Source of the DNA: Rarobacter incanus
Lineage (GTDB): Bacteria > Actinomycetota > Actinomycetes > Actinomycetales > Cellulomonadaceae
DNA length: 64,000 nucleotides
Direction of reading: 5' to 3'
Assembly (NCBI RefSeq): GCF_006715765.1
Contig: NZ_VFNV01000001.1
Coordinates: forward strand, 310,001-374,000
Both the position numbers and the translations under genes were made by a program. The first letter of the stretch is position 1, and each line of letters opens with the position of its first letter. Below, piece by piece: positions 1 to 13,860 of this stretch. The notes under the pieces were generated by a model. That model had not been told where the DNA came from. It saw only the letters and a list, made by a program, of their open reading frames with translations, and ran no database searches.

Positions 1-50
1 ACGATCTGGCGAAAAAGCGCGACGACGGGGACAAGCAAGATAATTCCTGA
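1..50 (+). CDS. 3' end of an upstream gene, possibly nusB
   Basis: An open frame enters the window and stops at TGA 48-50. The visible C terminus is hydrophilic (DLAKKRDDGDKQDNS). Only about 15 codons are present, so the product cannot be recognised from sequence. In many actinobacteria nusB lies directly upstream of the pyr operon, and a charged tail fits a NusB C terminus, but that assignment is inference from gene order alone. Confidence 0.35.
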   Translation, partial: DLAKKRDDGDKQDNS

Positions 51-105
51 CGAGGCCCCCGCCCCCGCACCCCGCCCCGCCGCCGCCGGGACGTTCGGCC
101 TGGGG

Positions 106-111
106 TAGTAT
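106..111 (+). promoter_or_regulatory. Probable -10 box of the pyr operon promoter
   Basis: TAGTAT fits the actinobacterial TANNNT -10 pattern and stands out in an otherwise very GC-rich spacer. Transcription would start near 118 and give a leader of about 50 nt holding the PyrR-binding hairpin. No good -35 is visible, so the call rests on the -10 and its position. Confidence 0.4.
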
Positions 112-133
112 TGCCACTCGGAAACTTCTTTAA

Positions 134-160
134 GGCCCGTCCAGTGAGGCGGGGAAGGAG
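134..160 (+). promoter_or_regulatory. PyrR-binding RNA loop overlapping the pyrR ribosome binding site
   Basis: The leader contains TCCAGTGAGGC at 140-150, close to the conserved PyrR binding-loop core (UCCNGNGAGG). It is closed by a CCCG/CGGG stem at 136-139 and 150-153. The ribosome binding site (GGGGAAGGAG, 151-160) starts inside the 3' arm. There is no room for a terminator/antiterminator pair before ATG 170, so PyrR bound to UMP most likely blocks translation here rather than attenuating transcription. That mode has been described for mycobacterial pyrR leaders. Confidence 0.6.
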
Positions 161-166
161 ACGTAA

Positions 167-1745
<1,579 letters not shown>

Positions 1746-1749
<4 letters not shown>

Positions 1750-3110
1750 GCGCCACCAGCGCACCGCCCACCGGAACACAGCAGGTCCTGCTGACGAACG
1801 TCTCCGTACTGGGTGAAAAAGACCGGGACGTGCTGGTCGCTGGCGAAACGATTGCGGCGATTGCGGGGGCGGGGGAACTCGTCGATCAAGCGCGCAAGGA
1901 CGGTGCAAGCGTCGTTGACGGGGCCGGTCTGATACTGCTACCGGGGCTGGTTGATTTGCACACCCACCTGCGCGAACCCGGCCGCGAGGACGCCGAAACG
2001 GTGGAATCCGGCACCCGCGCGGCGGCGATGGGCGGATTCACCGCGGTGCACGCAATGGCGAACACCTCGCCCGTGCAGGACACGGCCGGTGTCGTCGAGC
2101 AGGTGCTGCGGCTGGGGCAGGCAGCCGGATGGGTGGACGTGTTCCCCATCGGGGCGGTCAGCCTCGGGCTGGAAGGCAAACAGCTGGCCGAATTGGGGGC
2201 CATGGCTGATTCCGCCGCGCGCGTGCGGGTGTTTTCTGACGACGGCAAATGCGTGCACGACCCGGTGCTGATGCGGCGAGCGCTGGAATACGTCAAGGCG
2301 TTCGACGGGGTCATCGCCCAGCATTCGCAAGAACCGAGGCTCACCGAGAATTCGCAGATGAACGAGGGCGTAGTCTCCGCCGAAATCGGGTTGACGGGCT
2401 GGCCCGCCGTCGCCGAAGAAGCGATTGTCGCCCGCGACGTGCTGCTGGCCGAACACGTCGGATCGCGGCTGCACGTGTGCCACCTGTCCACCGCGGGATC
2501 GGTCGACATTGTGCGGTGGGCCAAGTCCCGCGGTATCAACGTCACCGCCGAGGCGACACCGCACCACATCCTGCTCACCGACGAACTGGCGCGCACCTAC
2601 GACCCCATCTACAAGGTCAACCCGCCCCTGCGCACCGACGCCGACACGGAGGCCGTACGGGCAGGGCTGGCGGACGGGACCATCGACATCGTGGCAACCG
2701 ATCACGCGCCGCACCCGCGCGAGGATAAGGACTGCGAGTGGGCCGCGGCCGCGTTCGGAATGACCGGACTGGAAACGGTTTTGTCCGTGGTGCAACAAAC
2801 CATGGTGGATACCGGGCGGATGACCTGGGCCGATGTGGCCCGGGTGCTGTCCTTCGCGCCCGCGCGCATTGGCCGCGTCGATTCCGGTCCGCGAGCGCAG
2901 GGGCGCCCGATCGAGGTGGGCGAACCGGCGAACCTGACACTTGTTGATCCCGCGGCGGTGCGGGTGGTTGACCCCGTGCGCCAGGAGACCAAGTCGGCCA
3001 ACTCCCCACTAGGCGGGCGCGAGCTCCCCGGGCGCGTGGTTGCGACCCTGCTGCGCGGGCGCGCCACCGTGTGGGACGGTGCCCCGGTGCACAAGTCGGT
3101 GCAAGCATGA
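1746..3110 (+). CDS. pyrC: Dihydroorotase
   Basis: PyrC interconverts carbamoyl aspartate and dihydroorotate. The 454-aa protein is a class I amidohydrolase. Zinc ligands sit in [10 protein letters not shown] near residues 70-79, and the catalytic aspartate in ATDHAPH near 317-323. The open frame runs several hundred codons upstream through pyrB, but ATG 1746 overlaps the pyrB stop by 4 bp and gives the normal family length with the amidohydrolase fold starting about 20 residues in. The downstream gene starts at 3107, again with a 4-bp overlap. Confidence 0.95.
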
Positions 3111-3637
3111 TGAGCGCGCCGATCGCGGTCGGCGTGTGGAGCCTGCTCGGGGTGGGCCTGATCGTGGCGCTCGTCTTTGGGCTGCGGCGGCGCTCGCACG
3201 ATGGCGGGGAACTGGTTCCGGTTCTGCCGCAGGCGCCGTCGGACCTGGGCGATGAGTTTGCTGGCGGCATCGCTGCGACCTACGTTTCGACCACGGCGCA
3301 CGGCGATTGGTTGGCGCGGATCGGTGAACACGGGCTCGGTCACCGCGCGGCGGCGCGCGTTGGCGTGACAAGTGCCGGGGTGTTGATCGCCCGGCAGGGC
3401 GAGGCCGACGTGTTCATCCCGGCATCCCGGGTGCGCGAACACCATGCGGCGACCGGAATCGCGGGCAAGTACGCCCCGCACGATGGCCTGGACGTCATCT
3501 CGTGGCAGGTGCCTGCGGGCGGCGCGGTGGTTGACACCGGGCTGCGAATCGTCTCGAAGCAAGACCGCGCGCGTCTTAGCGCCGCGCTTGACTCACTCTT
3601 AGCAACACAATCAAGCACGACAAAGGAGATCCCATGA
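3107..3637 (+). CDS. PH-like domain membrane protein of the pyr operon
   Basis: A 176-aa protein with one N-terminal membrane span (about residues 5-25, followed by an RRR stop-transfer motif) and a soluble beta-rich domain. It corresponds in position to Rv1382, the poorly characterised membrane protein between pyrC and carA in mycobacteria. The function is unknown. The soluble part looks like the bacterial PH-like domains found next to pyr genes. Overlaps of 4 bp on both sides mean it is made together with PyrC and CarA, which hints at a role tied to the pathway or its placement at the membrane. Start could be ATG 3107 or the adjacent ATG 3110. Confidence 0.8.
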   Translation: MMSAPIAVGVWSLLGVGLIVALVFGLRRRSHDGGELVPVLPQAPSDLGDEFAGGIAATYVSTTAHGDWLARIGEHGLGHRAAARVGVTSAGVLIARQGEADVFIPASRVREHHAATGIAGKYAPHDGLDVISWQVPAGGAVVDTGLRIVSKQDRARLSAALDSLLATQSSTTKEIP

Positions 3638-4851
3638 GCGTCACCACCCCGCTCGCCGCTGACCAGTGGACGGTCGACAAGGCGGTGCTGGTCCTAGAGG
3701 ACGGCAGATCCTTCACGGGCCGACGCTTCGGGGCCACCGGGCAGACTTTCGGAGAGATTGTCTTCAACACGGGCATGACCGGCTACCAGGAGACGCTGAC
3801 GGACCCGTCCTATCACCGCCAGATCGTCGTGATGACGGCGCCCCACATCGGGAACACCGGCATGAATGACGAGGACCCCGAATCCCGCAAGATATGGGTT
3901 GCCGGTTTTGTGGTGCGTGACCCTTCGCCGCGCCCTAGCAACTGGCGCGCGGAGCGGCCACTGGATCAGGACCTGGTGGACCAGGGGATAGTCGGCATCA
4001 GCGACATTGACACCCGTGCGCTGACGCGGCACCTGCGCGAACGCGGCGTGATGCGCGCCGGGATCTTTTCGGGTGACTCGCTGCTGGACGACAACGGACG
4101 CGAGCTGCCGCTTGCGGACCTGGTGCACCGCGTGCTTGCGTCCCCGCGCATGTCGGGGGCGGACCTGGCCCACGAGGTATCGACCGACGAGACGTTTGTC
4201 ATCGAGCCGCAGGGCGAGGTCGTTGCCGAGGTTGTCGCCGTCGACCTGGGCATCAAGTCCATGACTCCGGTGCGCATGGCGGAACGCGGCATCCGCGTCC
4301 ACGTTGTCCCGGCAACCACGACCATCGAGCAGATTGAAAAGATCGCCCCGGACGGGGTGTTTTTCTCCAACGGCCCCGGCGACCCCGCGGCCGCTACCCA
4401 CGAGGTCGATTTGCTGCGCCAGGTCCTGGACCGCAAGATCCCGTACTTCGGCATCTGCTTCGGGAACCAGATCCTGGGCCGGGCACTTGGGTACGGGACG
4501 TACAAACTCGAATACGGGCACCGCGGCATCAACCAACCCGTTCTGGACCGCGCTACGGGCAAGGTCGAGGTCACCGCCCACAACCACGGCTTCGCCGTCG
4601 ATGCGCCCATCGAGGGCGAGTCGGTTGCGCCGTTCGCCGACGGCAAGTACGGGCGCGTGGTCGTTTCCCACCTGGGACTGAACGACAACGTCGTTGAGGG
4701 GCTCCAAGCCCTGGACATCCCCGCATTCTCGGTCCAGTACCACCCCGAGGCGGCGGCCGGGCCGCACGACGCCTCGTACCTTTTCGACCGGTTCATCGAC
4801 ATGATGGGCACCAGCGCGAACCGTCCCGGCGACGGCAAGAAGGAGAAGTAA
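3634..4851 (+). CDS. carA: Carbamoyl-phosphate synthase small (glutaminase) subunit
   Basis: CarA hydrolyses glutamine and passes ammonia to CarB. The 405-aa protein has an N-terminal CPSase small-chain domain and a class I glutamine amidotransferase domain. The nucleophile is Cys near residue 274 in GICFGNQ, with His-Glu in QYHPE near 368-372. AAAGGAG precedes ATG 3634, which overlaps the previous stop by 4 bp. The TAA stop at 4849-4851 is followed with no gap by the GTG start of carB, so the two subunits should be made in step. Confidence 0.96.
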   Translation: MSVTTPLAADQWTVDKAVLVLEDGRSFTGRRFGATGQTFGEIVFNTGMTGYQETLTDPSYHRQIVVMTAPHIGNTGMNDEDPESRKIWVAGFVVRDPSPRPSNWRAERPLDQDLVDQGIVGISDIDTRALTRHLRERGVMRAGIFSGDSLLDDNGRELPLADLVHRVLASPRMSGADLAHEVSTDETFVIEPQGEVVAEVVAVDLGIKSMTPVRMAERGIRVHVVPATTTIEQIEKIAPDGVFFSNGPGDPAAATHEVDLLRQVLDRKIPYFGICFGNQILGRALGYGTYKLEYGHRGINQPVLDRATGKVEVTAHNHGFAVDAPIEGESVAPFADGKYGRVVVSHLGLNDNVVEGLQALDIPAFSVQYHPEAAAGPHDASYLFDRFIDMMGTSANRPGDGKKEK

Positions 4852-8168
<3,317 letters not shown>

Positions 8169-8172
<4 letters not shown>

Positions 8173-9014
8173 CGACATTCGGCCAGCGGCTTAGCTCCGC
8201 CATGGACCTACGCGGACCGGTGTGCGTGGGGATCGACCCGCACCCGGCGCTGCTTGCCGCCTGGGGCCTTCCCGACACGGCGCAGGGCGTCGAAACCTTC
8301 GCGCTCACCGTTATCGAGGCCGTCGGCGGCCGGGTGGCGGCGATCAAGCCGCAATCCGCGCTCTTTGAGCGGCACGCATCCGCCGGGGTCGCGGTCCTGG
8401 AAAAGGTCATCGCGGCGCTGCGCGCCGCCGACACCCTCTCGATCGTCGACGCCAAGCGCGGCGACATCGGATCGACCATGCAGGGCTACGCGGAGGCGTA
8501 CCTGGGCGACGGCCCGCTGGCAGGGGACGCGGTGACGCTCTCGCCGTACCTCGGTTTCGGATCCCTGAGCCCCGCAATCGAGCTGGCGCACCGCAACGAC
8601 AAGGGCATCTTTGTGCTGTGCCTGACGTCCAACCCGGAGGGCGCGTCGATCCAACACGCGCGCGATGAGATCGGCACGTCCGTCGCCGCGCTGGTCGCGA
8701 ACGAAGCAGCCCGCATCAACGCCAGCGCCCCCGGCGACCTGGGAAGCGTCGGCCTTGTCGTCGGTGCGACCATCGGGGACGCCGCCCGCCAAACGGGGGT
8801 CGACTTGGCGGCGGTTCGCGGCCCGCTGCTGGCCCCCGGAGTCGGATCCCAGGGCGCGGGCGCCACCGAATTGGCGCACGTTTTCGGGGACGCTAGGCGT
8901 GCGGTCCTGGCGTCCTCGTCCCGCGGTATTTTGCGAGCCGGCCCCAGCGTTTCGGCGCTGCGCGCCGCTGCCGCGCAATCAACCGAACAGGCGGCGGGCG
9001 CACTGGGCAGGTGA
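8169..9014 (+). CDS. pyrF: Orotidine 5'-phosphate decarboxylase (type 2)
   Basis: PyrF decarboxylates OMP to UMP, the last step of the pathway. The 281-aa length and the [11 protein letters not shown] motif (residues 94-104, catalytic Lys/Asp network) match the longer type 2 enzymes of actinobacteria. GTG 8169 overlaps the carB stop by 4 bp. pyrD and pyrE, needed between PyrC and PyrF, are not in the window. It is the last gene of the operon; mihF begins 95 bp further on behind its own promoter. Confidence 0.95.
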
Positions 9015-9042
9015 AAACCGGCGCCGGGTTTGCCGCTAGCCG

Positions 9043-9071
9043 TTGCAAACTTCCGTATAGGTGGGTAGTTT
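9043..9071 (+). promoter_or_regulatory. Promoter of mihF-gmk
   Basis: TTGCAA (9043-9048) and TAGTTT (9066-9071) are separated by 17 bp, a good housekeeping-sigma match. Transcription would start near 9078, giving a leader of about 30 nt with AAGGAG before ATG 9110. It would make mihF expression independent of PyrR control. Confidence 0.55.
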
Positions 9072-9109
9072 CGCCCTAAGGGACCGCACGCTCATCCAAG
9101 GAGATTGAC

Positions 9110-9421
9110 ATGGCTCTGCCCTCACTGACGCCGGAAGAACGGTCTGCGGCTTTGCAGCGCGCAGCGCAGGCCCGTGCAGTTCGGGCCGGCGTCAAAGCCG
9201 ACCTCAAGGCGGGCCGGACCACCATTTCGCAGGTCATAGAATTGGGGCGCACGGATCCGGCCGTGGCCAAGCTGCGCGTCAGTGCTCTACTCGAAGCGAT
9301 GCCCGGCGTCGGCAGGGTCCGCGCGCAAGCATTACTTGATAAGTACGGCATTGCGGCGTCGCGCCGAATCAGGGGATTAGGCCCCAACCAGGCGGCCGCG
9401 TTGGTGGAGAGGTTTGGATAA
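9110..9421 (+). CDS. mihF: Integration host factor, actinobacterial type (mIHF)
   Basis: A 103-aa basic nucleoid-associated protein, unrelated in sequence to the proteobacterial IHF alpha/beta pair. The family has a long N-terminal helix and a C-terminal helix-two-turn-helix. Here the conserved core is [13 protein letters not shown] (residues 64-76) and RIRGLGPNQ near 85-93. AAGGAG at 9098-9103 sits well for ATG 9110. The gene sits between pyrF and gmk, as in mycobacteria (Rv1388) and streptomycetes. Its TAA stop overlaps by one base the probable ATT start of gmk. Confidence 0.93.
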   Translation: MALPSLTPEERSAALQRAAQARAVRAGVKADLKAGRTTISQVIELGRTDPAVAKLRVSALLEAMPGVGRVRAQALLDKYGIAASRRIRGLGPNQAAALVERFG

Positions 9422-9999
9422 TTAACGACGAGCACGCCGTCCCGCGCCTCACGGTCCTGGCGGGACCGACAGCCGTGGGCAAGGGAACCGTATCGGCGGA
9501 CATTCGCAAGCGCTACCCGCAAGTGTGGCTATCCGTGTCGGCGACGACGCGCAAGCCGCGCCCCGGAGAGGTTGACGGAGTGCACTACCACTTCGTTTCG
9601 GGGGATGAGTTTGCGCGGATGGTCTCCGATCATCAACTGCTCGAATGGGCCGTGGTGCACGGCCGCAACTGGTACGGCACGCCGCGCGCGGCCGTAGAGG
9701 AACAACTGTCGCGGGGCGTCCCTTCGCTATTAGAAATCGACCTGGCGGGTGCGCGCCAGGTGCGCGCCGCAATGCCCGAGGCACGTTTCATCTTCCTGGC
9801 CCCGCCGTCGTGGGACGAACTGGTGCGCCGGTTGGTGGGGCGGGGAACTGAAGACGAAGAGGAGCGTGAGCGCAGGCTCGCCACCGCGAAGGTCGAACTG
9901 GCCGCCGCCGACGAGTTCGACCACGTCGTCGTCAACGACGAGGTATCGCGTGCTACCGATCAGATCGTGGCTCTCATGGGGATCCGGCCGCATGATTGA
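9421..9999 (+). CDS. gmk: Guanylate kinase, probable ATT start
   Basis: Gmk phosphorylates GMP to GDP. The P-loop [23 protein letters not shown] and the substrate-binding YHFVS stretch are all present. No ATG, GTG or TTG lies upstream of the P-loop: the frame opens after TAA 9340-9342, and the first GTG, at 9475, would cut the P-loop in half. ATT 9421 overlaps the mihF stop as TAATT, has GGAGAGG about 8 nt upstream, and gives 192 aa with 14 residues before the P-loop. That placement mimics the common TAATG coupling. A sequencing error (G to T) is the main alternative. Confidence 0.85.
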   Translation: MNDEHAVPRLTVLAGPTAVGKGTVSADIRKRYPQVWLSVSATTRKPRPGEVDGVHYHFVSGDEFARMVSDHQLLEWAVVHGRNWYGTPRAAVEEQLSRGVPSLLEIDLAGARQVRAAMPEARFIFLAPPSWDELVRRLVGRGTEDEEERERRLATAKVELAAADEFDHVVVNDEVSRATDQIVALMGIRPHD

Positions 10000-10046
10000 G
10001 TGCGCCGCGTTGGGGGCTGGCGGGCCTCGTCCTTGGCGCTTCGCGC

Positions 10047-10052
10047 TATAAT
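10047..10052 (+). promoter_or_regulatory. -10 box of the rpoZ promoter
   Basis: A perfect TATAAT at 10047-10052 in a GC-rich spacer, 38 nt before the rpoZ start. No clear -35 lies at 16-19 bp. Transcription would start near 10059. Confidence 0.5.
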
Positions 10053-10089
10053 GATTGTTTGATTCGACCCACCATCACGGAGGACACCT

Positions 10090-10446
10090 GTGTCAGGAAC
10101 CGTTGCGAACCCCATTGGCATCACCGACCCGCCTATCGACGAACTGCTTGAGCACGTCGACTCCAAGTACGCGCTGGTCATTTTTGCCTCGAAGCGCGCT
10201 CGGCAGATCAACGCTTACTTCTCGCAACTTCACGGTGGACTGCTCGAAAACGTGGGGCCGCTGGTCGAGTCACGCGTGCAAGAAAAGCCGCTGTCGATCG
10301 CGATGCGCGAGATCAACGCCGGGCTGCTGAAGATGGAAGAAATCGACCCCAACGCGCAGCCGTCCGCGCAGGATCTGGCCGACTTGGAGGCCAGCTTCGG
10401 CCCGGTCGACCCCGGTTTCGGCGACACGCCGAGCTTCAGTAACTGA
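10090..10446 (+). CDS. rpoZ: RNA polymerase omega subunit
   Basis: Omega helps assemble RNA polymerase by chaperoning beta prime. The 118-aa protein has the conserved [23 protein letters not shown] segment near residues 16-38, slightly longer in total than the E. coli protein because of an acidic C-terminal tail. Start is GTG 10090, with GGAGGA at 10079-10084. Its place between gmk and coaBC is the conserved order. Confidence 0.93.
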   Translation: MSGTVANPIGITDPPIDELLEHVDSKYALVIFASKRARQINAYFSQLHGGLLENVGPLVESRVQEKPLSIAMREINAGLLKMEEIDPNAQPSAQDLADLEASFGPVDPGFGDTPSFSN

Positions 10447-10467
10447 GTTTCGCGAGCGATTCCGGCA

Positions 10468-11667
10468 GTGCGCGTAGCTCTTGGTGTCGCTGGCGGAATC
10501 GCCGCGTATAAGGCAGTTTTGGTGGCGCGTTCCTTGATGGAGCGCGGGCATCAGGTGCGGGTCGTGCCGACGGCCGCCTCGCTGAACTTCGTCGGCGCGG
10601 CAACCTGGGAGGCCATCACCGGTCGGCCCGCTACGGCCGCGGTATTCGAGTCGGTCGAGCGCGTCGAACACGTCGCCCTGGGGCGATGGGCCGACGTGGT
10701 CGCGGTGGTTCCCGCCACTGCGGATCTGCTGGCCCGTGCGGTGCACGGGCGGGCGGATGACCTGCTGACCAGTACTCTTCTGACGGCGTCCGGCCCCGTC
10801 GTCATGGCGCCCGCAATGCACACCGAGATGTGGTTGCACCCGGCAACCGTTGCGAACGTCGCGTTGCTTCGCGAACGCGGTGTCAGTGTCATTGAGCCGG
10901 CTTCCGGTCGCTTGACGGGGGCCGATAGCGGGCCCGGGAGGTTGCCAGACCCCGAGGATCTGGTCGTCGCGATCGAGGCGTTGGACCCGACCGTTGCGCG
11001 ACCGCTTGCCGGGCGCAAGGTCGCGATCAGCTTGGGCGGTACCCGCGAACCCCTGGACCCGGTGCGATTCTTGGGTAACCGTTCTTCCGGCCGACAGGGG
11101 TTCGCTTTGGCGGCCGCCGCGCGGCGCATGGGGGCCGACGTTACCGTTGTTGCCGGGTCCATCGAGGCGCACCCGCCGCGCGGTCTGCCGCTAGTGCGGG
11201 TGGGCTCCGCCGTCGAGATGCGCGAGGCGATGCTGGCGGCTTCCGCCGACGCCGATGTTGCGATCATGGCGGCCGCGGTGGCCGACTTTAGGCCGGTTAG
11301 CGTCGGGGCGCACAAGATCAAAAAGACGGATGGCGTATCCGCGCCCACAATCGAATTGGTGCAGAACCCCGACATTCTGGCCGAACTGGTGGAGCTTTCC
11401 GGGCCTTCGCAGGTGGTCATCGGGTTCGCCGCCGAAACGGGGGACGCGTCCGGCTCCGCGCTCGAGCACGCCCGCGCTAAGGCGCGCCGAAAGGGCGCTG
11501 ATCTGCTGGTATTCAACGATGTCGCCGCGGCTGAGGTGTTCGGTTCCGGCGATAATTCTGTGGTCTTCCTTGACCGCGACGGAGGGACCGTCGGGGCGGC
11601 GGCGGGGTCCAAGGCCGACGTTGCGGCCGCCGTGCTGGCGGCGGCGTGCGACCTGCTGGGCGAGTAG
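10468..11667 (+). CDS. coaBC: Bifunctional phosphopantothenoylcysteine decarboxylase / synthetase
   Basis: CoaBC carries out two steps of coenzyme A synthesis: coupling 4'-phosphopantothenate to cysteine (CoaB) and FMN-dependent decarboxylation (CoaC). Residues 1-180 form the CoaC flavoprotein domain (GVAGGIAAYKA at the N terminus; PAMHTEMW near 115-122). Residues 185-399 form CoaB, opening with GGTREPLDPVRFLGN. In the CoaC flap the E. coli ACG (catalytic Cys) is replaced by LTGADSG; I recall a similar sequence in mycobacterial homologues. GTG 10468 follows rpoZ by 21 bp. A repeat island begins just after the stop. Confidence 0.93.
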   Translation: MRVALGVAGGIAAYKAVLVARSLMERGHQVRVVPTAASLNFVGAATWEAITGRPATAAVFESVERVEHVALGRWADVVAVVPATADLLARAVHGRADDLLTSTLLTASGPVVMAPAMHTEMWLHPATVANVALLRERGVSVIEPASGRLTGADSGPGRLPDPEDLVVAIEALDPTVARPLAGRKVAISLGGTREPLDPVRFLGNRSSGRQGFALAAAARRMGADVTVVAGSIEAHPPRGLPLVRVGSAVEMREAMLAASADADVAIMAAAVADFRPVSVGAHKIKKTDGVSAPTIELVQNPDILAELVELSGPSQVVIGFAAETGDASGSALEHARAKARRKGADLLVFNDVAAAEVFGSGDNSVVFLDRDGGTVGAAAGSKADVAAAVLAAACDLLGE

Positions 11668-11685
11668 CCCGCGTCCGCTCCCGCG

Positions 11686-11845
11686 GCGAGTAGTCGGCTT
11701 TCCTTCGCGCGGCGAGTCGCGTGCGACCCTTCGCAAGTCGAATGGCGTGAGCCCATTCCCGCCGCGAGTAGCTGGCGTTCCTTCGCGCGGCGAGTTGCGT
11801 GCGAACCTTCGCAAGTCGAATGGCGTGAGCCCCTTCACGCCGCGA
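11686..11845 (+). repeat. 78-bp direct repeats, two copies plus a partial third
   Basis: GCGAGTAG/GCGAGTTG units start at 11686, 11764 and 11842, exactly 78 bp apart. Each contains TTCGCGCGGCGAG followed by CTTCGCAAGTCGAATGGCG. The copies differ at a few positions. No ribosome binding site or credible coding signal accompanies them. After the third start the sequence turns into part of a REP-like element (GCACGCGTATCGAG, 11856-11870). Confidence 0.75.
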
Positions 11846-11907
11846 GTTGCGTGCGCAGCACGCGTATCGAGTCCACCCCGCCTCCGCTGGCTCCTCGCGC
11901 AGCCGCC

Positions 11908-12489
<582 letters not shown>

Positions 12490-12587
12490 GCGGGATCGAG
12501 GCGCGGTGCGGGGGATGCGGGCACTCGTCCGTTCTCTTCACCGTCTCACATCTAGATACGCCTGCGGCCACAGCGTGGGCGAAACCG

Positions 12588-12593
12588 TAAGAT
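12588..12593 (+). promoter_or_regulatory. Possible leaderless -10 box of metK
   Basis: TAAGAT lies 7 nt before ATG 12601, the spacing expected if transcription starts at or next to the start codon. No strong ribosome binding site is seen before either ATG 12592 or 12601. The -35 region is weak. Confidence 0.35.
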
Positions 12594-12600
12594 GGAATCC

Positions 12601-13803
12601 ATGCCTGATGACATGCGCCTTTTCACGTCCGAATCCGTAACCGAAGGGCACCCCGACAAGGTGTGTGACCAGATATCGGACGCCATCTTGGATGCGCTGC
12701 TCGAACAGGACCAAAACTCACGTGTCGCGGTCGAAACTATGGTAACGACCGGTCTGGTGCACGTCGCGGGGGAAGTGACGACCGAAGCTTACGTCGAAAT
12801 CCCGCAAATTATCCGCAATGTGGTACGCGAGATCGGCTACACGTCCTCCGACATCGGCTTCGACGGATCATCGTGCGGCGTTTCGGTATCCATCGGACAG
12901 CAATCGCCGGACATTGCCCAAGGAGTGGACAAGTCACTCGAATGGCGAGACGATGCGAGCAACACGGGCGACCCACTCGACCTGCAGGGTGCCGGCGACC
13001 AGGGCCTCATGTTTGGATACGCAAGCGACGAGACCCCCTCGCTGCTGCCCCTGCCAATCTGGACAGCCCACCGCCTCGCTGAGAAGCTCGCTGCGGTTCG
13101 CAAAGGGAACATCATCCCCGGCCTGCGGCCCGACGGCAAGACCCAGGTGACATTCGAGTACGACGGCGACACGCCGGTGCGCCTCGACACCATTGTCGTG
13201 TCCAGCCAGCACGATCCCGACTGGAACCAAGCCGATTTGGCGGCCGCTGTGCGCGCGCACGTGATCGACCCGGTGATCGCCGGCCTAGACGTTGACGCAT
13301 CCAATCCGCGCGTGCTTGTGAACCCAACGGGCACGTTCGTTATCGGCGGTCCGCAGGGCGACGCCGGACTCACCGGACGCAAGATAATCGTCGATACGTA
13401 CGGCGGTGCGGCGCGGCACGGCGGCGGCGCGTTCAGCGGAAAAGACCCCTCGAAGGTGGACCGGTCGGCTGCATATGCAACGCGATGGGTCGCAAAGAAT
13501 GTGGTGGCGGCCGGGTTGGCACGCCGCTGCGAGATCCAGGTCGCCTACGCGATTGGCCGGGCCCACCCCGTCGGCCTATACGCCGAAACGTTCGGAACCG
13601 AGACGGTGCCCGTCGATCGCATTGCCGCGGCCATCCGTGAGGTGTTCGATCTGCGACCCGCCGCAATAGTGCGCGATTTGGACCTGCTGCGACCGATTTA
13701 CCGACAGACGGCTGCGTACGGGCACTTTGGGCGCGAGCTAGCCGAATTCACCTGGGAAAAGACAAACAGGGTGGACGAGTTACGCGCCGCCGCAGCACTC
13801 TAG
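12601..13803 (+). CDS. metK: S-adenosylmethionine synthetase
   Basis: MetK makes SAM from methionine and ATP. The 400-aa protein carries GHPDK (residues 16-20), the ATP motif GAGDQG near 130 and the glycine-rich loop GGGAFSGKD near 274. ATG 12601 ([12 protein letters not shown]) aligns best with homologues that begin a few residues before RLFTSES. ATG 12592 in the same frame would add three residues. It is separated from coaBC by about 930 bp of repeats, whereas in M. tuberculosis the two genes are adjacent. The poly-G tract upstream could influence its expression. Confidence 0.94.
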   Translation: MPDDMRLFTSESVTEGHPDKVCDQISDAILDALLEQDQNSRVAVETMVTTGLVHVAGEVTTEAYVEIPQIIRNVVREIGYTSSDIGFDGSSCGVSVSIGQQSPDIAQGVDKSLEWRDDASNTGDPLDLQGAGDQGLMFGYASDETPSLLPLPIWTAHRLAEKLAAVRKGNIIPGLRPDGKTQVTFEYDGDTPVRLDTIVVSSQHDPDWNQADLAAAVRAHVIDPVIAGLDVDASNPRVLVNPTGTFVIGGPQGDAGLTGRKIIVDTYGGAARHGGGAFSGKDPSKVDRSAAYATRWVAKNVVAAGLARRCEIQVAYAIGRAHPVGLYAETFGTETVPVDRIAAAIREVFDLRPAAIVRDLDLLRPIYRQTAAYGHFGRELAEFTWEKTNRVDELRAAAAL

Positions 13804-13860
13804 TTCCTGGCGGGCGCGGATTAGTTCCACAATGTCGGTGCCCTGTGATGGGATATCTCC

